Both the position numbers and the translations under genes were made by a program. From an uncultured Hydrogenophaga sp. (GTDB lineage Bacteria; Pseudomonadota; Gammaproteobacteria; Burkholderiales; Burkholderiaceae_C), in assembly GCF_958439165.1 (NCBI RefSeq), contig NZ_OY288135.1, forward strand, positions 31,704-95,703: a DNA stretch of 64,000 nt. Direction: 5' to 3'. Of this stretch, positions 1 to 8,739 are shown piece after piece; position 1 is the first letter of the stretch; every line of letters begins with the position of its first letter. Under the pieces are notes generated by a model. It worked only from the letters and a program-made list of their open reading frames with translations. It was not told the origin of the DNA and ran no database searches.

Positions 1-1
1 C

Positions 2-655
2 CCGACCGGCTGGACCCTGAATGCGGACGAGCAGCGCGCCATCCTGGCCCATTGCCGGCGCACCGGCACCTGGATCCTGGCCGACGAGGTGTACGAGCGC
101 CTGTATTTCGGCGACGACACCGCCAACGGCGCCGCGCCGTCGTTCCTGGAGGTGGCCGAGCCGGACGACCGGCTGATCGTGGCGCACAGCTTTTCCAAGA
201 GCTTCCTCATGACCGGCTGGCGCCTGGGCTGGCTGGTGCTGCCACCGGCCCTGACCGAGCCGGTGGGCCGGCTGGTCGAGTTCAACACCTCCTGCGCGCC
301 GGTGTTCGTGCAGCGCGGCGCCATCGCGGCGCTGGCCCATGGCGAGGCCATCACGCCGGCCCTGGTGGCCCGCCTGCGGGCCGGGCGCGACACCCTGGTG
401 CCGCTGCTGCAGGCCCTGCCGGGGGTGGAGCTGGCCTTGCCCCGGGGCGGCATGTACGCCTTCTTCCGGCTGCCGGGCCACCCCGACTGCATGGACACCG
501 CCTGCCGCCTCGTCACCGAGGCCGGGCTGGGCCTGGCACCTGGCAGCGCCTTCGGGCCTGCCGCAGCCGGCTGGCTGCGCTGGTGCTTTGCCAGCCGGGA
601 GCTGCAGCGGCTGGAGCAGGGGGTGGATCGCCTGCGCGGCTGGCTGAAGCTATAA
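2..655 (+). CDS. Class I/II aminotransferase, C-terminal part
   Basis: This is the 3' end of a pyridoxal-phosphate aminotransferase of fold type I; the start lies left of the window. The visible part begins at the conserved NPTG region (PTGWTL). It then shows the ADEVYERL segment, where the Asp contacts the PLP ring nitrogen, and the Schiff-base motif SFSKSF with the lysine codon at 197-199. GWRLGW, which binds the PLP phosphate, follows. The substrate cannot be told from this fragment; aspartate/aromatic or LL-DAP type enzymes are all possible. It ends with TAA 89 bp before rpsO, on the same strand. Confidence 0.9.
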   Translation, partial: PTGWTLNADEQRAILAHCRRTGTWILADEVYERLYFGDDTANGAAPSFLEVAEPDDRLIVAHSFSKSFLMTGWRLGWLVLPPALTEPVGRLVEFNTSCAPVFVQRGAIAALAHGEAITPALVARLRAGRDTLVPLLQALPGVELALPRGGMYAFFRLPGHPDCMDTACRLVTEAGLGLAPGSAFGPAAAGWLRWCFASRELQRLEQGVDRLRGWLKL

Positions 656-743
656 TGCGCGGTTGCTGCGGCCTTGGCCGTGGCACCCACGCCTGTTGCG
701 GCCCCGGCTGCGGCAGGACGCCAGTCCCCAACCAGGAAGATCC

Positions 744-1010
744 ATGATCGCCAAAGAAATCAAGGCCGACGTCATCGCGGCCAACGCCCGTGCCGCCAGC
801 GACACCGGCAGCCCCGAAGTCCAGGTGGCCCTGCTGACCGCCCGCATCAACGAGCTGACCCCCCACTTCAAGACCCACGCCAAGGACCACCATGGCCGCC
901 GCGGTCTGCTGCGCATGGTCAGCCGCCGCCGCAAACTGCTGGACTACCTCAAGTCCCGCGATGCCGACCGTTATGTCGCGCTGATCCAGAAACTGGGCCT
1001 GCGCAAGTAA
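744..1010 (+). CDS. rpsO: 30S ribosomal protein S15
   Basis: S15 is a primary 16S rRNA-binding protein of the small-subunit platform. The 88-residue product has the expected length and composition: MIAKEIKADVI at the N-terminus, then GSPEVQVALLTARINELT, the HGRRGLLRMVSRRRKLLDYL rRNA-contact segment and a basic C-terminus. The ATG at 744 is preceded by AGGAAG, which fixes the start although the frame stays open further upstream. rpsO followed by pnp is the classical bacterial arrangement, and a hairpin terminator lies just after the stop codon. Confidence 0.97.
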   Translation: MIAKEIKADVIAANARAASDTGSPEVQVALLTARINELTPHFKTHAKDHHGRRGLLRMVSRRRKLLDYLKSRDADRYVALIQKLGLRK

Positions 1011-1036
1011 TTGCCCCAGGGTGCACCCACGAAAAA

Positions 1037-1074
1037 CGCCTGAGTTGGTTCGCTGGCTCGGGCGATTTTTGTTT
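1037..1074 (+). terminator. rho-independent terminator after rpsO
   Basis: The stem CGCCTGAG (1037-1044) pairs with CTCGGGCG (1057-1064) with one G-U pair. A run of five A before the stem and five T after it extend the helix, and the 3' side is T-rich (ATTTTTGTTT). It lies 27 bp after the rpsO stop. It should end or attenuate transcription between rpsO and pnp. Confidence 0.75.
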
Positions 1075-1221
1075 GTTGCACCCGTTTTTCAGTCACTTTT
1101 CGTCTCCGGAGCCCTTCACGACAGAGCGAAGCTGTGTCATTCCAAAGGCGTTGAACCTGCTGCGGCATGCGTTCAGCGCGTCTGGAATGGCATCGTGTTC
1201 TGGGTGAATGTTCCGGCCCCC

Positions 1222-1260
1222 GTGCAGACGTCTGCACACCTTGGCCCGGCTGTGCCGGGC
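1222..1260 (+). promoter_or_regulatory. Two hairpins in the pnp leader
   Basis: A perfect 16-bp palindrome (1222-1237, half-site GTGCAGAC) is followed 6 bp later by the inverted repeat GCCCGG-CTGTG-CCGGGC (1244-1260). Both lie directly before the pnp ribosome-binding site at 1268-1273. In enterobacteria pnp is autoregulated through RNase III cleavage of a leader hairpin. That these structures do the same here is an inference from position only. Confidence 0.45.
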
Positions 1261-1280
1261 CCGTCAACAGGAGCCCATCC

Positions 1281-3407
1281 ATGACCATGTTCAACAAAGT
1301 CACCAAGACCTTCCAGTGGGGCCGTCATTCGGTCCGCATGGAAACCGGCGAGATCGCCCGTCAGGCCAGCGGCGCCGTGCTGCTCGACATCGAAGGCACC
1401 GTCGTGCTGGCCACCGTGGTCGCCCGCACCGAAGCCAAGGCTGGCCAGGACTTCTTCCCCCTGACCGTCGACTACCTCGAGAAGACCTACGCCGCCGGCA
1501 AGATCCCGGGCAGCTTCTTCAAGCGCGAAGGCCGTCCGAGCGAGTTCGAGACCCTCACCAGCCGCCTGATCGACCGCCCGATCCGCCCGCTGTTCCCGGA
1601 AGGCTTCTTCAATGAAGTCCAGGTGGTCATCCACACCGTGTCGCTCAACCCCGAGGTCGACGCCGACATCGCCGCCATGATCGCCACCTCCGCCGCGCTG
1701 GCGGTGTCCGGCATCCCGTTCAATGGCCCCATCGGTGCTGCCCGCGTGGGTTACATCAACGGCCAGTACGTGCTGAACCCGGGCCAGACCGAGCGCAAGG
1801 ACAGCCAGATGGACCTGGTGGTCGCCGGCACCGCCTCGGCCGTGCTGATGGTCGAATCCGAAGCCGACCAGCTCTCCGAAGACCTCATGCTGGGCGCCGT
1901 GGTGTTCGGTCACGAGCAGGGCAACATCGCCATCGAAGCCATCAACGAGCTGGTGCGTGACGCCGGCAAGCCCGAGTGGACCTGGCAGGCTCCCGCCAAG
2001 GACGAGTCCCTGATCGCCAAGGTCCAGGCTCTGGGCCAGGCCAAGCTGGAAGCCGCCTACCAGATCCGCAACAAGCAGGCCCGCACCCAGGCCTGCCGCG
2101 CCGCCTACGCCGACGTCATGGCCGGCCTGAAGGCCGACGGCGTCGAATTCGACGGCGTGGCCGTGGAAGGTCTGCTGTTCGAGATCGAGGCCAAGATCGT
2201 CCGTGGCCAGATCCTGGCCGGCGAGCCCCGCATCGACGGTCGCGACACCCGCACCGTGCGCGGCATCGAGATCCGCAACGGCGTGCTGCCCCGCACCCAC
2301 GGCTCGGCCCTGTTCACCCGCGGCGAGACCCAGGCCCTGGTGGTCGCCACCCTCGGCACCGACCGCGACGCCCAGAAGATCGACGCGCTCGCCGGCGAGT
2401 ACGACGACCGCTTCATGCTGCACTACAACATGCCTCCCTTCGCCACCGGCGAAACCGGCCGCGTCGGCAGCCCGAAGCGCCGCGAGATCGGCCACGGCCG
2501 TCTGGCCAAGCGCGCCCTGGTGGCCGCCCTGCCGAGCAAGGAAGAGTTCCCCTACACCATCCGCGTGGTGTCCGAAATCACCGAGTCCAACGGCTCCTCG
2601 TCGATGGCTTCGGTCTGCGGCGGCTGCCTGGCACTGATGGACGCCGGCGTTCCCATGAAGGCCCATGTGGCCGGCATCGCCATGGGCCTGATCAAGGAAG
2701 GCAACCGCTTTGCGGTGCTGACCGACATCCTGGGTGACGAGGACCACCTCGGCGACATGGACTTCAAGGTGGCCGGCACCACCAACGGCATCACCGCCCT
2801 GCAGATGGACATCAAGATCCAGGGCATCACCAAGGAAATCATGCAGGTCGCGCTGGCCCAGGCCAAGGAAGCCCGCATGCACATCCTGGGCAAGATGCAG
2901 GAAGCCATGGGCGAGGCCAAGACCGAGATCAGCAGCTTCGCGCCCAAGCTCTACACCATGAAGATCAACCCGGAGAAGATCCGTGACGTGATCGGCAAGG
3001 GCGGCGCCGTGATCCGTGCGCTGACCGAAGAGACCGGCTGCCAGATCAACATCGAGGAAGACGGCACCATCACCATCGCCGCCACCGACGCTTCCAAGGC
3101 CGACGAAGCCAAGCGCCGCATCGAGCAGATCACCGCGGAAGTCGAGATCGGCAAGGTCTACGAAGGCCCGATCACCAAGATCCTGGACTTCGGTGCCCTG
3201 GTCAACCTGCTGCCCGGCAAGGACGGCCTGCTGCACATCAGCCAGATCGCCCACGAGCGCGTGGAGAAGGTCACCGACTACCTGTCGGAAGGCCAGATCG
3301 TCAAGGTCAAGGTGCTCGAGACCGACGAGAAGGGCCGTGTCAAGCTGTCCATGAAGGCGCTGATCGACCGCAACGCCGGCGAGCAGCAGCAACAGCAGCA
3401 GCAATAA
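1281..3407 (+). CDS. pnp: Polyribonucleotide nucleotidyltransferase (PNPase)
   Basis: PNPase is the phosphorolytic 3'-5' exoribonuclease of RNA decay and a degradosome partner. The 708-residue protein has the full domain order. Two RNase PH domains (about 10-140 and 325-460, the second with FTRGETQALVVATLG) flank an all-alpha linker. A KH domain carries VIGKGGAVIR, and an S1 domain starts near GKVYEGPITKILDFGALV. I place the start at the ATG at 1281, behind CAGGAG; an in-frame ATG follows at 1287. The C-terminus ends in seven glutamines from a CAG/CAA tract, which is unusual for the family. The leader contains two hairpins. Confidence 0.97.
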   Translation: MTMFNKVTKTFQWGRHSVRMETGEIARQASGAVLLDIEGTVVLATVVARTEAKAGQDFFPLTVDYLEKTYAAGKIPGSFFKREGRPSEFETLTSRLIDRPIRPLFPEGFFNEVQVVIHTVSLNPEVDADIAAMIATSAALAVSGIPFNGPIGAARVGYINGQYVLNPGQTERKDSQMDLVVAGTASAVLMVESEADQLSEDLMLGAVVFGHEQGNIAIEAINELVRDAGKPEWTWQAPAKDESLIAKVQALGQAKLEAAYQIRNKQARTQACRAAYADVMAGLKADGVEFDGVAVEGLLFEIEAKIVRGQILAGEPRIDGRDTRTVRGIEIRNGVLPRTHGSALFTRGETQALVVATLGTDRDAQKIDALAGEYDDRFMLHYNMPPFATGETGRVGSPKRREIGHGRLAKRALVAALPSKEEFPYTIRVVSEITESNGSSSMASVCGGCLALMDAGVPMKAHVAGIAMGLIKEGNRFAVLTDILGDEDHLGDMDFKVAGTTNGITALQMDIKIQGITKEIMQVALAQAKEARMHILGKMQEAMGEAKTEISSFAPKLYTMKINPEKIRDVIGKGGAVIRALTEETGCQINIEEDGTITIAATDASKADEAKRRIEQITAEVEIGKVYEGPITKILDFGALVNLLPGKDGLLHISQIAHERVEKVTDYLSEGQIVKVKVLETDEKGRVKLSMKALIDRNAGEQQQQQQQ

Positions 3408-3431
3408 GCCGCGACCGACCTGGAGACCGTC

Positions 3432-4430
3432 ATGTCGACCATGCAGGCCGTCGAGATCCGTGGATTCGGGGCACCCGAGGTGCTCCAGATGGGTGAGCGT
3501 CCGGTGCCGGTGGCCGGTCCGGGCGAGGTGCTGATCCGCGTCAGCGCGTCGGGCGTCAACCGCCCGGACGTGCTGCAGCGCACCGGCAACTACCCGGTGC
3601 CGCCCGGCGCGTCCGACATCCCCGGTCTGGAAGTGGCCGGTGTCATCGAATCCGGTGATGCCGCCGCCCTGCAGGCTGCCGGTCTGAAGGTTGGCGACCG
3701 CGTCTGCGCCCTGGTGGCCGGGGGCGGTTACGCCCGGTGGTGCGTGGCTCCGGTGGGCCAGTGCCTGCCGGTGCCGGCCGGGTTGAGCGATCTGGAGGCC
3801 GCTGGCCTTCCGGAAACCTTCTTCACCGTCTGGAGCAACGTGTTCGACCGCGGCCGTCTGCAGGCCGGCGAGACCCTGCTGATCCAGGGCGGCACCAGCG
3901 GCATCGGCGTGACGGCCATCCAGATGGCCAAGGCCATGGGGGCCACCGTCATCGCCACCGCCGGCAGCGACGAAAAGTGCGCTGCCTGCCTCAAGCTGGG
4001 TGCCGATCACGCCATCAACTACCGCACCCAGGACTTCGCCGCCGTGGCCCGTGATCTCACCGGTGGCCAGGGTGTCAACGTCATCCTGGACATGGTGGCC
4101 GGCAGTTATGTGGCCCGCGAGGTGGAGTGCCTGGCCGAGGATGGCCGGCTGGTCATCATCGCGGTGCAGGGCGGCATCGACGCCGGCTTCAACGCCGGTC
4201 TGGTGCTGCGCCGCCGCCTTGTCATCACCGGCTCCACACTGCGTCCGCGTCCGGTGGCCTTCAAGGCCGCCATCGCACAGTCGCTGCGCCAGCATGTCTG
4301 GCCGCTGCTGGAGTCCGGCCGCATCCGCCCCGTCATCCACCAGGTGTTCAAGCCGGCGGAAGCCGCCCAGGCCCACACCCTGATGGAGAGCAACACCCAC
4401 ATCGGCAAGCTGATGCTGCAGTGGGACTGA
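3432..4430 (+). CDS. NAD(P)H quinone oxidoreductase, PIG3/zeta-crystallin family
   Basis: The 332-residue protein belongs to the zinc-independent medium-chain dehydrogenase/reductase superfamily. It has a GroES-like N-terminal half (SGVNRPDVLQRTGNYP) and a Rossmann half with the NADPH-binding GGTSGIGVTAIQMA motif near residue 155. The zinc-binding cysteines of alcohol dehydrogenases are absent. The family reduces quinones or acts on xenobiotic carbonyls, and the true substrate is unknown. It lies 24 bp after pnp and 19 bp before tpiA, so co-transcription is likely. Confidence 0.88.
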   Translation: MSTMQAVEIRGFGAPEVLQMGERPVPVAGPGEVLIRVSASGVNRPDVLQRTGNYPVPPGASDIPGLEVAGVIESGDAAALQAAGLKVGDRVCALVAGGGYARWCVAPVGQCLPVPAGLSDLEAAGLPETFFTVWSNVFDRGRLQAGETLLIQGGTSGIGVTAIQMAKAMGATVIATAGSDEKCAACLKLGADHAINYRTQDFAAVARDLTGGQGVNVILDMVAGSYVAREVECLAEDGRLVIIAVQGGIDAGFNAGLVLRRRLVITGSTLRPRPVAFKAAIAQSLRQHVWPLLESGRIRPVIHQVFKPAEAAQAHTLMESNTHIGKLMLQWD

Positions 4431-4449
4431 CCCCGACGTCGTGCACGCC

Positions 4450-5190
4450 ATGAAGAAACTGATTGCAGGCAACTGGAAGATGAACGGCGGCCTGGCCGCC
4501 AACGAGGCCCTGGTCCGCGCCATGCTGGCCGGCATCGGGCAGCCCGCGGCCCAGGTGGCCTTGTGCGCGCCGGCGCCATACCTGGCCCAGTTGCAGTCGC
4601 TGCTGGCCGGCAGCCCGGTGGCCTGGGGGGCGCAGGACGTCTCGGCCCATGAGCAGGGTGCCTACACCGGCGAGCTGTCGGCGGCCATGCTGCGCGACTT
4701 CGCCTGCCGCTATGCGATCGTCGGTCACTCGGAGCGTCGCCAGTACCACGGCGAGACCGATGCCGTGGTGGCCCAGAAAGCCCAGCGCGCGCTCTCGGCC
4801 GGCATCACGCCGATCGTCTGTGTCGGCGAGACCCTGGCCGAGCGTGAAGCCGGACAGACCGAGGCTGTGGTCAAGCGCCAGCTGGCCGCCGTCATCCATG
4901 TCGTGGCCCATTGCACCAGCGAAATCGTGGTGGCTTACGAACCGGTGTGGGCCATCGGCACCGGCAAGACCGCAACCCCGGAACAGGCCCAGCAGGTGCA
5001 CGCCGTCCTGCGCCAGCAGCTGGCTGCGGCCACGGCGCATGCCGAGCGGGTCCAGATCCTGTATGGCGGCAGCATGAACGCCGCCAACGCTGCCAGCCTG
5101 CTGGCCCAGCCCGACATCGATGGTGGCCTGATCGGCGGAGCCTCCCTCAAGGCGCCGGATTTCCTGCAGATCGTGGCCGCCGCCGGCTGA
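4450..5190 (+). CDS. tpiA: Triose-phosphate isomerase
   Basis: This enzyme interconverts dihydroxyacetone phosphate and glyceraldehyde 3-phosphate in glycolysis and gluconeogenesis. All catalytic elements are visible: Asn8 and Lys10 in GNWKMNG, His93 in GHSERR, and Glu164 in VAYEPVWAIGTG, which precedes the flexible loop. The phosphate-binding YGGSM and GGLIGGASLK are near the end. At 246 residues the length is normal. A GTG at 4441 would add three residues, but the ATG at 4450 (MKKLIAGNWK) matches the family start. It is followed by secG. Confidence 0.97.
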   Translation: MKKLIAGNWKMNGGLAANEALVRAMLAGIGQPAAQVALCAPAPYLAQLQSLLAGSPVAWGAQDVSAHEQGAYTGELSAAMLRDFACRYAIVGHSERRQYHGETDAVVAQKAQRALSAGITPIVCVGETLAEREAGQTEAVVKRQLAAVIHVVAHCTSEIVVAYEPVWAIGTGKTATPEQAQQVHAVLRQQLAAATAHAERVQILYGGSMNAANAASLLAQPDIDGGLIGGASLKAPDFLQIVAAAG

Positions 5191-5242
5191 GACTGGCCGG
5201 CCCTGCCACTGCAACCACCCTGAATTTCAGTAGAAACTTGCC

Positions 5243-5641
5243 ATGAACATCGTCCTGACCCTCCTGCTCGTCGTCCAGATCCTGTCCGCGCTGGCCATGA
5301 TCGGCCTCATCCTCATGCAGCACGGCAAAGGTGCTGACGCAGGAGCCGCCTTCGGTGGCGGCGGTGGCGGCTCTGCCAGCCTGTTCGGCGCCTCGGGCAG
5401 TGCCAACTTCCTCTCGCGCAGCACGGGCGTGCTGGCCACCGTGTTCCTGGCCTGCACGCTGGGTCTGGCCTATTTCGGCAACCTGCGCACTGCAGCTCCC
5501 AGCGCCGGCAGCGTGCTTGAAAACACCGCCGTGCCGGTGACCCCCGCCCAGCAGATTCCGGGCTCCGCACCGGCCAGCGGCGTTGCTCCGGTCGCTCCCG
5601 CAGCACCGGCCACCGGTGCCGATGCGATTCCTGCCAAGTAA
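5243..5641 (+). CDS. secG: Preprotein translocase subunit SecG
   Basis: SecG is the small membrane subunit of the SecYEG channel. The 132-residue product has two transmembrane segments (about 2-22 and 52-75). Between them is the conserved cytoplasmic loop LMQHGKGADAGAAFGGG, followed by a Gly/Ser run and SGSANFLSRST. The C-terminal third is an Ala/Pro-rich extension of about 45 residues, longer than in E. coli (110 residues) but common in Burkholderiales. The tpiA-secG-tRNA-Leu-nuo order supports the call. Confidence 0.95.
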   Translation: MNIVLTLLLVVQILSALAMIGLILMQHGKGADAGAAFGGGGGGSASLFGASGSANFLSRSTGVLATVFLACTLGLAYFGNLRTAAPSAGSVLENTAVPVTPAQQIPGSAPASGVAPVAPAAPATGADAIPAK

Positions 5642-5760
5642 TCGTGGAAAGCGCGTCGAAAAAGGCGCGCGCCCCTCTCAAAAGCGGGGTTGATTCAGGG
5701 TAAACTCTATGGGTTGTCGGGGTGGCGCACACAAACGGTGCCAGCCGGGCAAGTCAACCA

Positions 5761-5845
5761 GCCGACGTGGTGAAATTGGTAGACACGCTATCTTGAGGGG
5801 GTAGTGGCGAAAGCTGTGCGAGTTCGAGTCTCGCCGTCGGCACCA
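5761..5845 (+). tRNA. tRNA-Leu (anticodon GAG)
   Basis: The 85-nt sequence folds as a class II tRNA. Acceptor strands GCCGACG and CGTCGGC pair perfectly, and the 3' CCA is encoded. The anticodon arm is CTATC-TTGAGGG-GGTAG with anticodon GAG. A variable arm and the T-loop GTTCGAGTC are present, and the D-arm carries AATTGGTAGAC. It reads CUC and CUU leucine codons. It sits between secG and nuoA on the same strand, an arrangement often seen in Burkholderiales. Confidence 0.96.
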
Positions 5846-5894
5846 GATCTTTGGACAACACGGCACGCATGCCGTGTCAGCGGATAGACCCAAG

Positions 5895-6254
5895 ATGAGC
5901 CTCGACCAATACCTGCCCGTCCTTTTGTTCATCCTGGTGGGCATTGCGGTCGGCATCATTCCGCAGGTGTTGGGTTACATCCTCGGGCCCAACCTGCCCG
6001 ACGCTGAAAAGAATTCTCCGTATGAGTGCGGCTTCGAGGCCTTCGAAGACGCCCGCATGAAGTTCGATGTGCGCTACTACCTCGTCGCCATCCTCTTCAT
6101 CCTGTTCGACCTCGAGATCGCTTTCCTGATTCCCTGGGCGGTGGCTTTTTCGGACATCGGCCTGACCGGCTTCCTCGCCGGCGTCGTGTTCCTCGCCATC
6201 CTCACCGTGGGCTTCGCCTACGAGTGGAAAAAGGGTGCCCTCGACTGGGAATGA
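5895..6254 (+). CDS. nuoA: NADH-quinone oxidoreductase subunit A
   Basis: NuoA is a small membrane subunit of complex I at the junction of the peripheral and membrane arms. The 119-residue protein has three transmembrane helices (about 5-27, 60-82 and 88-110). The characteristic loop SPYECGFEAFEDARMKFDVRYY contains the conserved Cys that moves during enzyme turnover. An in-frame GTG at 5874 would add seven residues; the ATG at 5895 gives the usual N-terminus MSLDQYLPVLLF. It is the first gene of the 14-gene nuo operon. Confidence 0.96.
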   Translation: MSLDQYLPVLLFILVGIAVGIIPQVLGYILGPNLPDAEKNSPYECGFEAFEDARMKFDVRYYLVAILFILFDLEIAFLIPWAVAFSDIGLTGFLAGVVFLAILTVGFAYEWKKGALDWE

Positions 6255-6293
6255 CCGGGCCCGCCCTGCCGGGCGATCACTGCGGAGCTTTGC

Positions 6294-6773
6294 ATGATTG
6301 AAGGTGTATTCAAGGAAGGGTTCGTCACCACCAGCTATGACGCGGTGGTGAACTGGGCCAAGACCGGTTCCCTGTGGCCCATGACCTTCGGTCTGGCCTG
6401 CTGCGCCGTCGAAATGATGCATGCGGCGGCTGCCCGCTACGACATCGGCCGCTTCGGCTCAGAGGTGTTCCGGGCCAGTCCCCGCCAGTCCGACCTCATG
6501 ATCGTGGCCGGCACCCTGTGCAACAAGATGGCGCCGGCCCTGCGCAAGGTCTATGACCAGATGGCCGAGCCGCGCTGGGTGCTCTCCATGGGCTCGTGCG
6601 CCAACGGCGGCGGCTACTACCACTACAGCTACTCGGTCGTGCGCGGCTGCGATCGCATCGTGCCGGTCGATGTGTACGTGCCGGGCTGCCCGCCCACTGC
6701 CGAGGCGCTGCTGTACGGAATCATCCAGCTGCAGCAGAAGATCCGCCGCACGCAGACCATCGCCAGGGCCTGA
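6294..6773 (+). CDS. nuoB: NADH-quinone oxidoreductase subunit B
   Basis: NuoB carries the terminal [4Fe-4S] cluster N2 that passes electrons to quinone. The 159-residue protein shows the adjacent cysteines in GLACCAVEMM (Cys36-Cys37), a third in SMGSCANGG and the fourth in VPGCPPTAE, the four ligands of N2. The length is typical of the betaproteobacterial protein. It lies 39 bp after nuoA. Confidence 0.97.
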   Translation: MIEGVFKEGFVTTSYDAVVNWAKTGSLWPMTFGLACCAVEMMHAAAARYDIGRFGSEVFRASPRQSDLMIVAGTLCNKMAPALRKVYDQMAEPRWVLSMGSCANGGGYYHYSYSVVRGCDRIVPVDVYVPGCPPTAEALLYGIIQLQQKIRRTQTIARA

Positions 6774-6830
6774 GCCGGTCACGACGAACGCCGCCACAGC
6801 GATCTGCACAGCCTGTCCGAGCCCACGCCC

Positions 6831-7466
6831 ATGACCGACACCGTCAACGATACCGACACCTCTCCCCGAGCCGTGGCGCCTGCGGCGCTGCAGCTCCAGC
6901 TGGCCGAGCTGCTGGGCGAGCGCGCCCGCTCGCTCACCCTGGAGCGCGACGAGCTCACCCTGACCGTCCGCCCGGCCGACTATGCCGAGGTCATGGCACT
7001 GCTGCGCGACGCGCCGGTGGCCCGATTCGAGCAGCTGGTCGACCTCTGCGGCATGGACTACTCCACCTACGGCGACGGCCGCTGGGAAGGTCAACGATTC
7101 GCTGCGGTGTCCCATCTGCTGTCGGTGTCGCTGAACCAGCGCCTGCGCGTGCGGGTGTTCTGCGCCGACGACGACTTCCCCGTCCTGCCTTCGGTCACCG
7201 GCCTGTGGGCCAGTGCCAACTGGTACGAGCGCGAAGCCTTCGACCTGTTCGGCATCGTCTTTGAAGGTCACGAGGACCTGCGCCGCATCCTGACCGACTA
7301 CGGCTTCATCGGCCACCCGTTCCGCAAGGACTTCCCGCTGTCGGGTCATGTCGAGATGCGTTACGACGCCGAGCGCCAGCGCGTGATCTACGAGCCGGTG
7401 AGCATCGAGCCGCGCGAGATCACCCCGCGCATCATCCGCGAAGACAACTACGGCGGCCTGCACTGA
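6831..7466 (+). CDS. nuoC: NADH-quinone oxidoreductase subunit C
   Basis: This is the 30-kDa peripheral subunit of complex I (211 residues). The family signature is clear in ANWYEREAFDLFGIVFEGHEDLRRILTDYGF and HPFRKDFPLSG. It is a free-standing NuoC, not fused to NuoD as in enterobacteria. The first 30 residues are divergent, as is usual. It is 57 bp from nuoB and 19 bp from nuoD. Confidence 0.96.
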   Translation: MTDTVNDTDTSPRAVAPAALQLQLAELLGERARSLTLERDELTLTVRPADYAEVMALLRDAPVARFEQLVDLCGMDYSTYGDGRWEGQRFAAVSHLLSVSLNQRLRVRVFCADDDFPVLPSVTGLWASANWYEREAFDLFGIVFEGHEDLRRILTDYGFIGHPFRKDFPLSGHVEMRYDAERQRVIYEPVSIEPREITPRIIREDNYGGLH

Positions 7467-7485
7467 AGGCGCGAGGCATCCCGAC

Positions 7486-8739
7486 ATGGCAGAGATCAAG
7501 AACTACACCCTGAACTTCGGTCCGCAGCACCCGGCAGCCCACGGCGTGCTGCGTCTGGTGCTCGAGCTCGACGGAGAGGTGGTGCAGCGCGCCGACCCCC
7601 ACATCGGCCTGCTCCACCGCGCCACCGAGAAGCTGGCCGAGCACAAGACCTTCATCCAGTCGCTGCCCTACATGGACCGGCTGGACTACGTCTCGATGAT
7701 GTGCAACGAGCACGCCTACTGCCTGGCCATCGAGAAGCTGCTGGGCATCGAGGTGCCCGAGCGTGCCCAGTACATCCGGGTGATGTTCAGCGAGATCACC
7801 CGGCTGCTCAACCACCTGATGTGGCTGGGCTCGCACGGCAACGACTGCGGCAGCTCCACCATCCTGATCTACGCGTTCCGCGAGCGCGAGGACCTGTTCG
7901 ACATGTACGAGGCGGTGTCCGGTGCCCGGATGCACGCGGCCTACTTCCGCCCGGGCGGCGTCTACCGCGACCTGCCGGACAGCATGCCGCAGTACCAGGC
8001 CAGCAAGGTGCGCAACGCGCGGGCCATTGCCGAGCTGAACGAGAACCGCCAGGGTTCGATGCTGGACTTCATCGAGGACTTCACCAAGCGTTTCCCGACC
8101 TACCTCGACGAGTACCACACGCTCCTGACCGACAACCGCATCTGGAAGCAGCGCACCGTGGGCATCGGCGTGGTCACGCCCGAGCGGGCGCTGAGCCTGG
8201 GCATGACCGGCCCGATGCTGCGCGGCTCCGGCATCGCCTGGGACCTGCGCAAGAAGCAGCCCTACGACGTGTACTATCGCCTGGACTTCGACATCCCGGT
8301 CGGCCGCACCGGCGACTGCTACGACCGCTACCTCGTCCGCATGGAAGAGATGAAGCAGTCCAACCGCATCATCCAGCAGTGCGTTGCATGGCTGCGGGCC
8401 AACCCGGGTCCGGTCATCACCGACAACCACAAGGTGGCGCCGCCGGCCCGCGAGGCCATGAAGAGCAACATGGAGGAGCTGATCCACCATTTCAAGCTCT
8501 TCACCGAAGGCTTCCATGTGCCCGAGGGCGAGGCCTACGCCGCCGTCGAGCACCCCAAGGGCGAATTCGGCATCTACATGGTGAGCGACGGAGCCAACAA
8601 GCCCTACCGGCTGAAGATCCGTGCCCCCGGCTTTGCCCACCTCGCCACGCTCGACGAGATGGCGCGCGGCCACATGCTGGCCGACGCAGTGGCCATCATC
8701 GGCACCATGGACATCGTTTTCGGAGAGATCGACCGATGA
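7486..8739 (+). CDS. nuoD: NADH-quinone oxidoreductase subunit D
   Basis: NuoD is the 49-kDa subunit that forms the quinone-binding cavity with NuoB. The 417-residue protein opens with YTLNFGPQHPAAHGVLRLVLELDGE, containing the GPQHP His that contacts the quinone headgroup, and LLHRATEKLAE. It closes with AIIGTMDIVFGEIDR, the typical C-terminus. Its TGA overlaps the nuoE start by 4 bp (ATGA), which implies translational coupling. Confidence 0.97.
   Translation: MAEIKNYTLNFGPQHPAAHGVLRLVLELDGEVVQRADPHIGLLHRATEKLAEHKTFIQSLPYMDRLDYVSMMCNEHAYCLAIEKLLGIEVPERAQYIRVMFSEITRLLNHLMWLGSHGNDCGSSTILIYAFREREDLFDMYEAVSGARMHAAYFRPGGVYRDLPDSMPQYQASKVRNARAIAELNENRQGSMLDFIEDFTKRFPTYLDEYHTLLTDNRIWKQRTVGIGVVTPERALSLGMTGPMLRGSGIAWDLRKKQPYDVYYRLDFDIPVGRTGDCYDRYLVRMEEMKQSNRIIQQCVAWLRANPGPVITDNHKVAPPAREAMKSNMEELIHHFKLFTEGFHVPEGEAYAAVEHPKGEFGIYMVSDGANKPYRLKIRAPGFAHLATLDEMARGHMLADAVAIIGTMDIVFGEIDR

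Noticed and set aside
1173..4535. Long minus-strand open frame opposite pnp and the quinone reductase
   Set aside because: It mirrors two clear genes on the other strand, is a His/Gly/Asp/Leu-rich compositional shadow, and resembles no protein. High GC suppresses stop codons here.
5642..5760. Terminator and promoter between secG and tRNA-Leu
   Set aside because: Weak inverted repeats (e.g. CCCC/GGGG) and a TAAACT word are present, but no -35 at proper spacing and no T-run. Support is insufficient to annotate.
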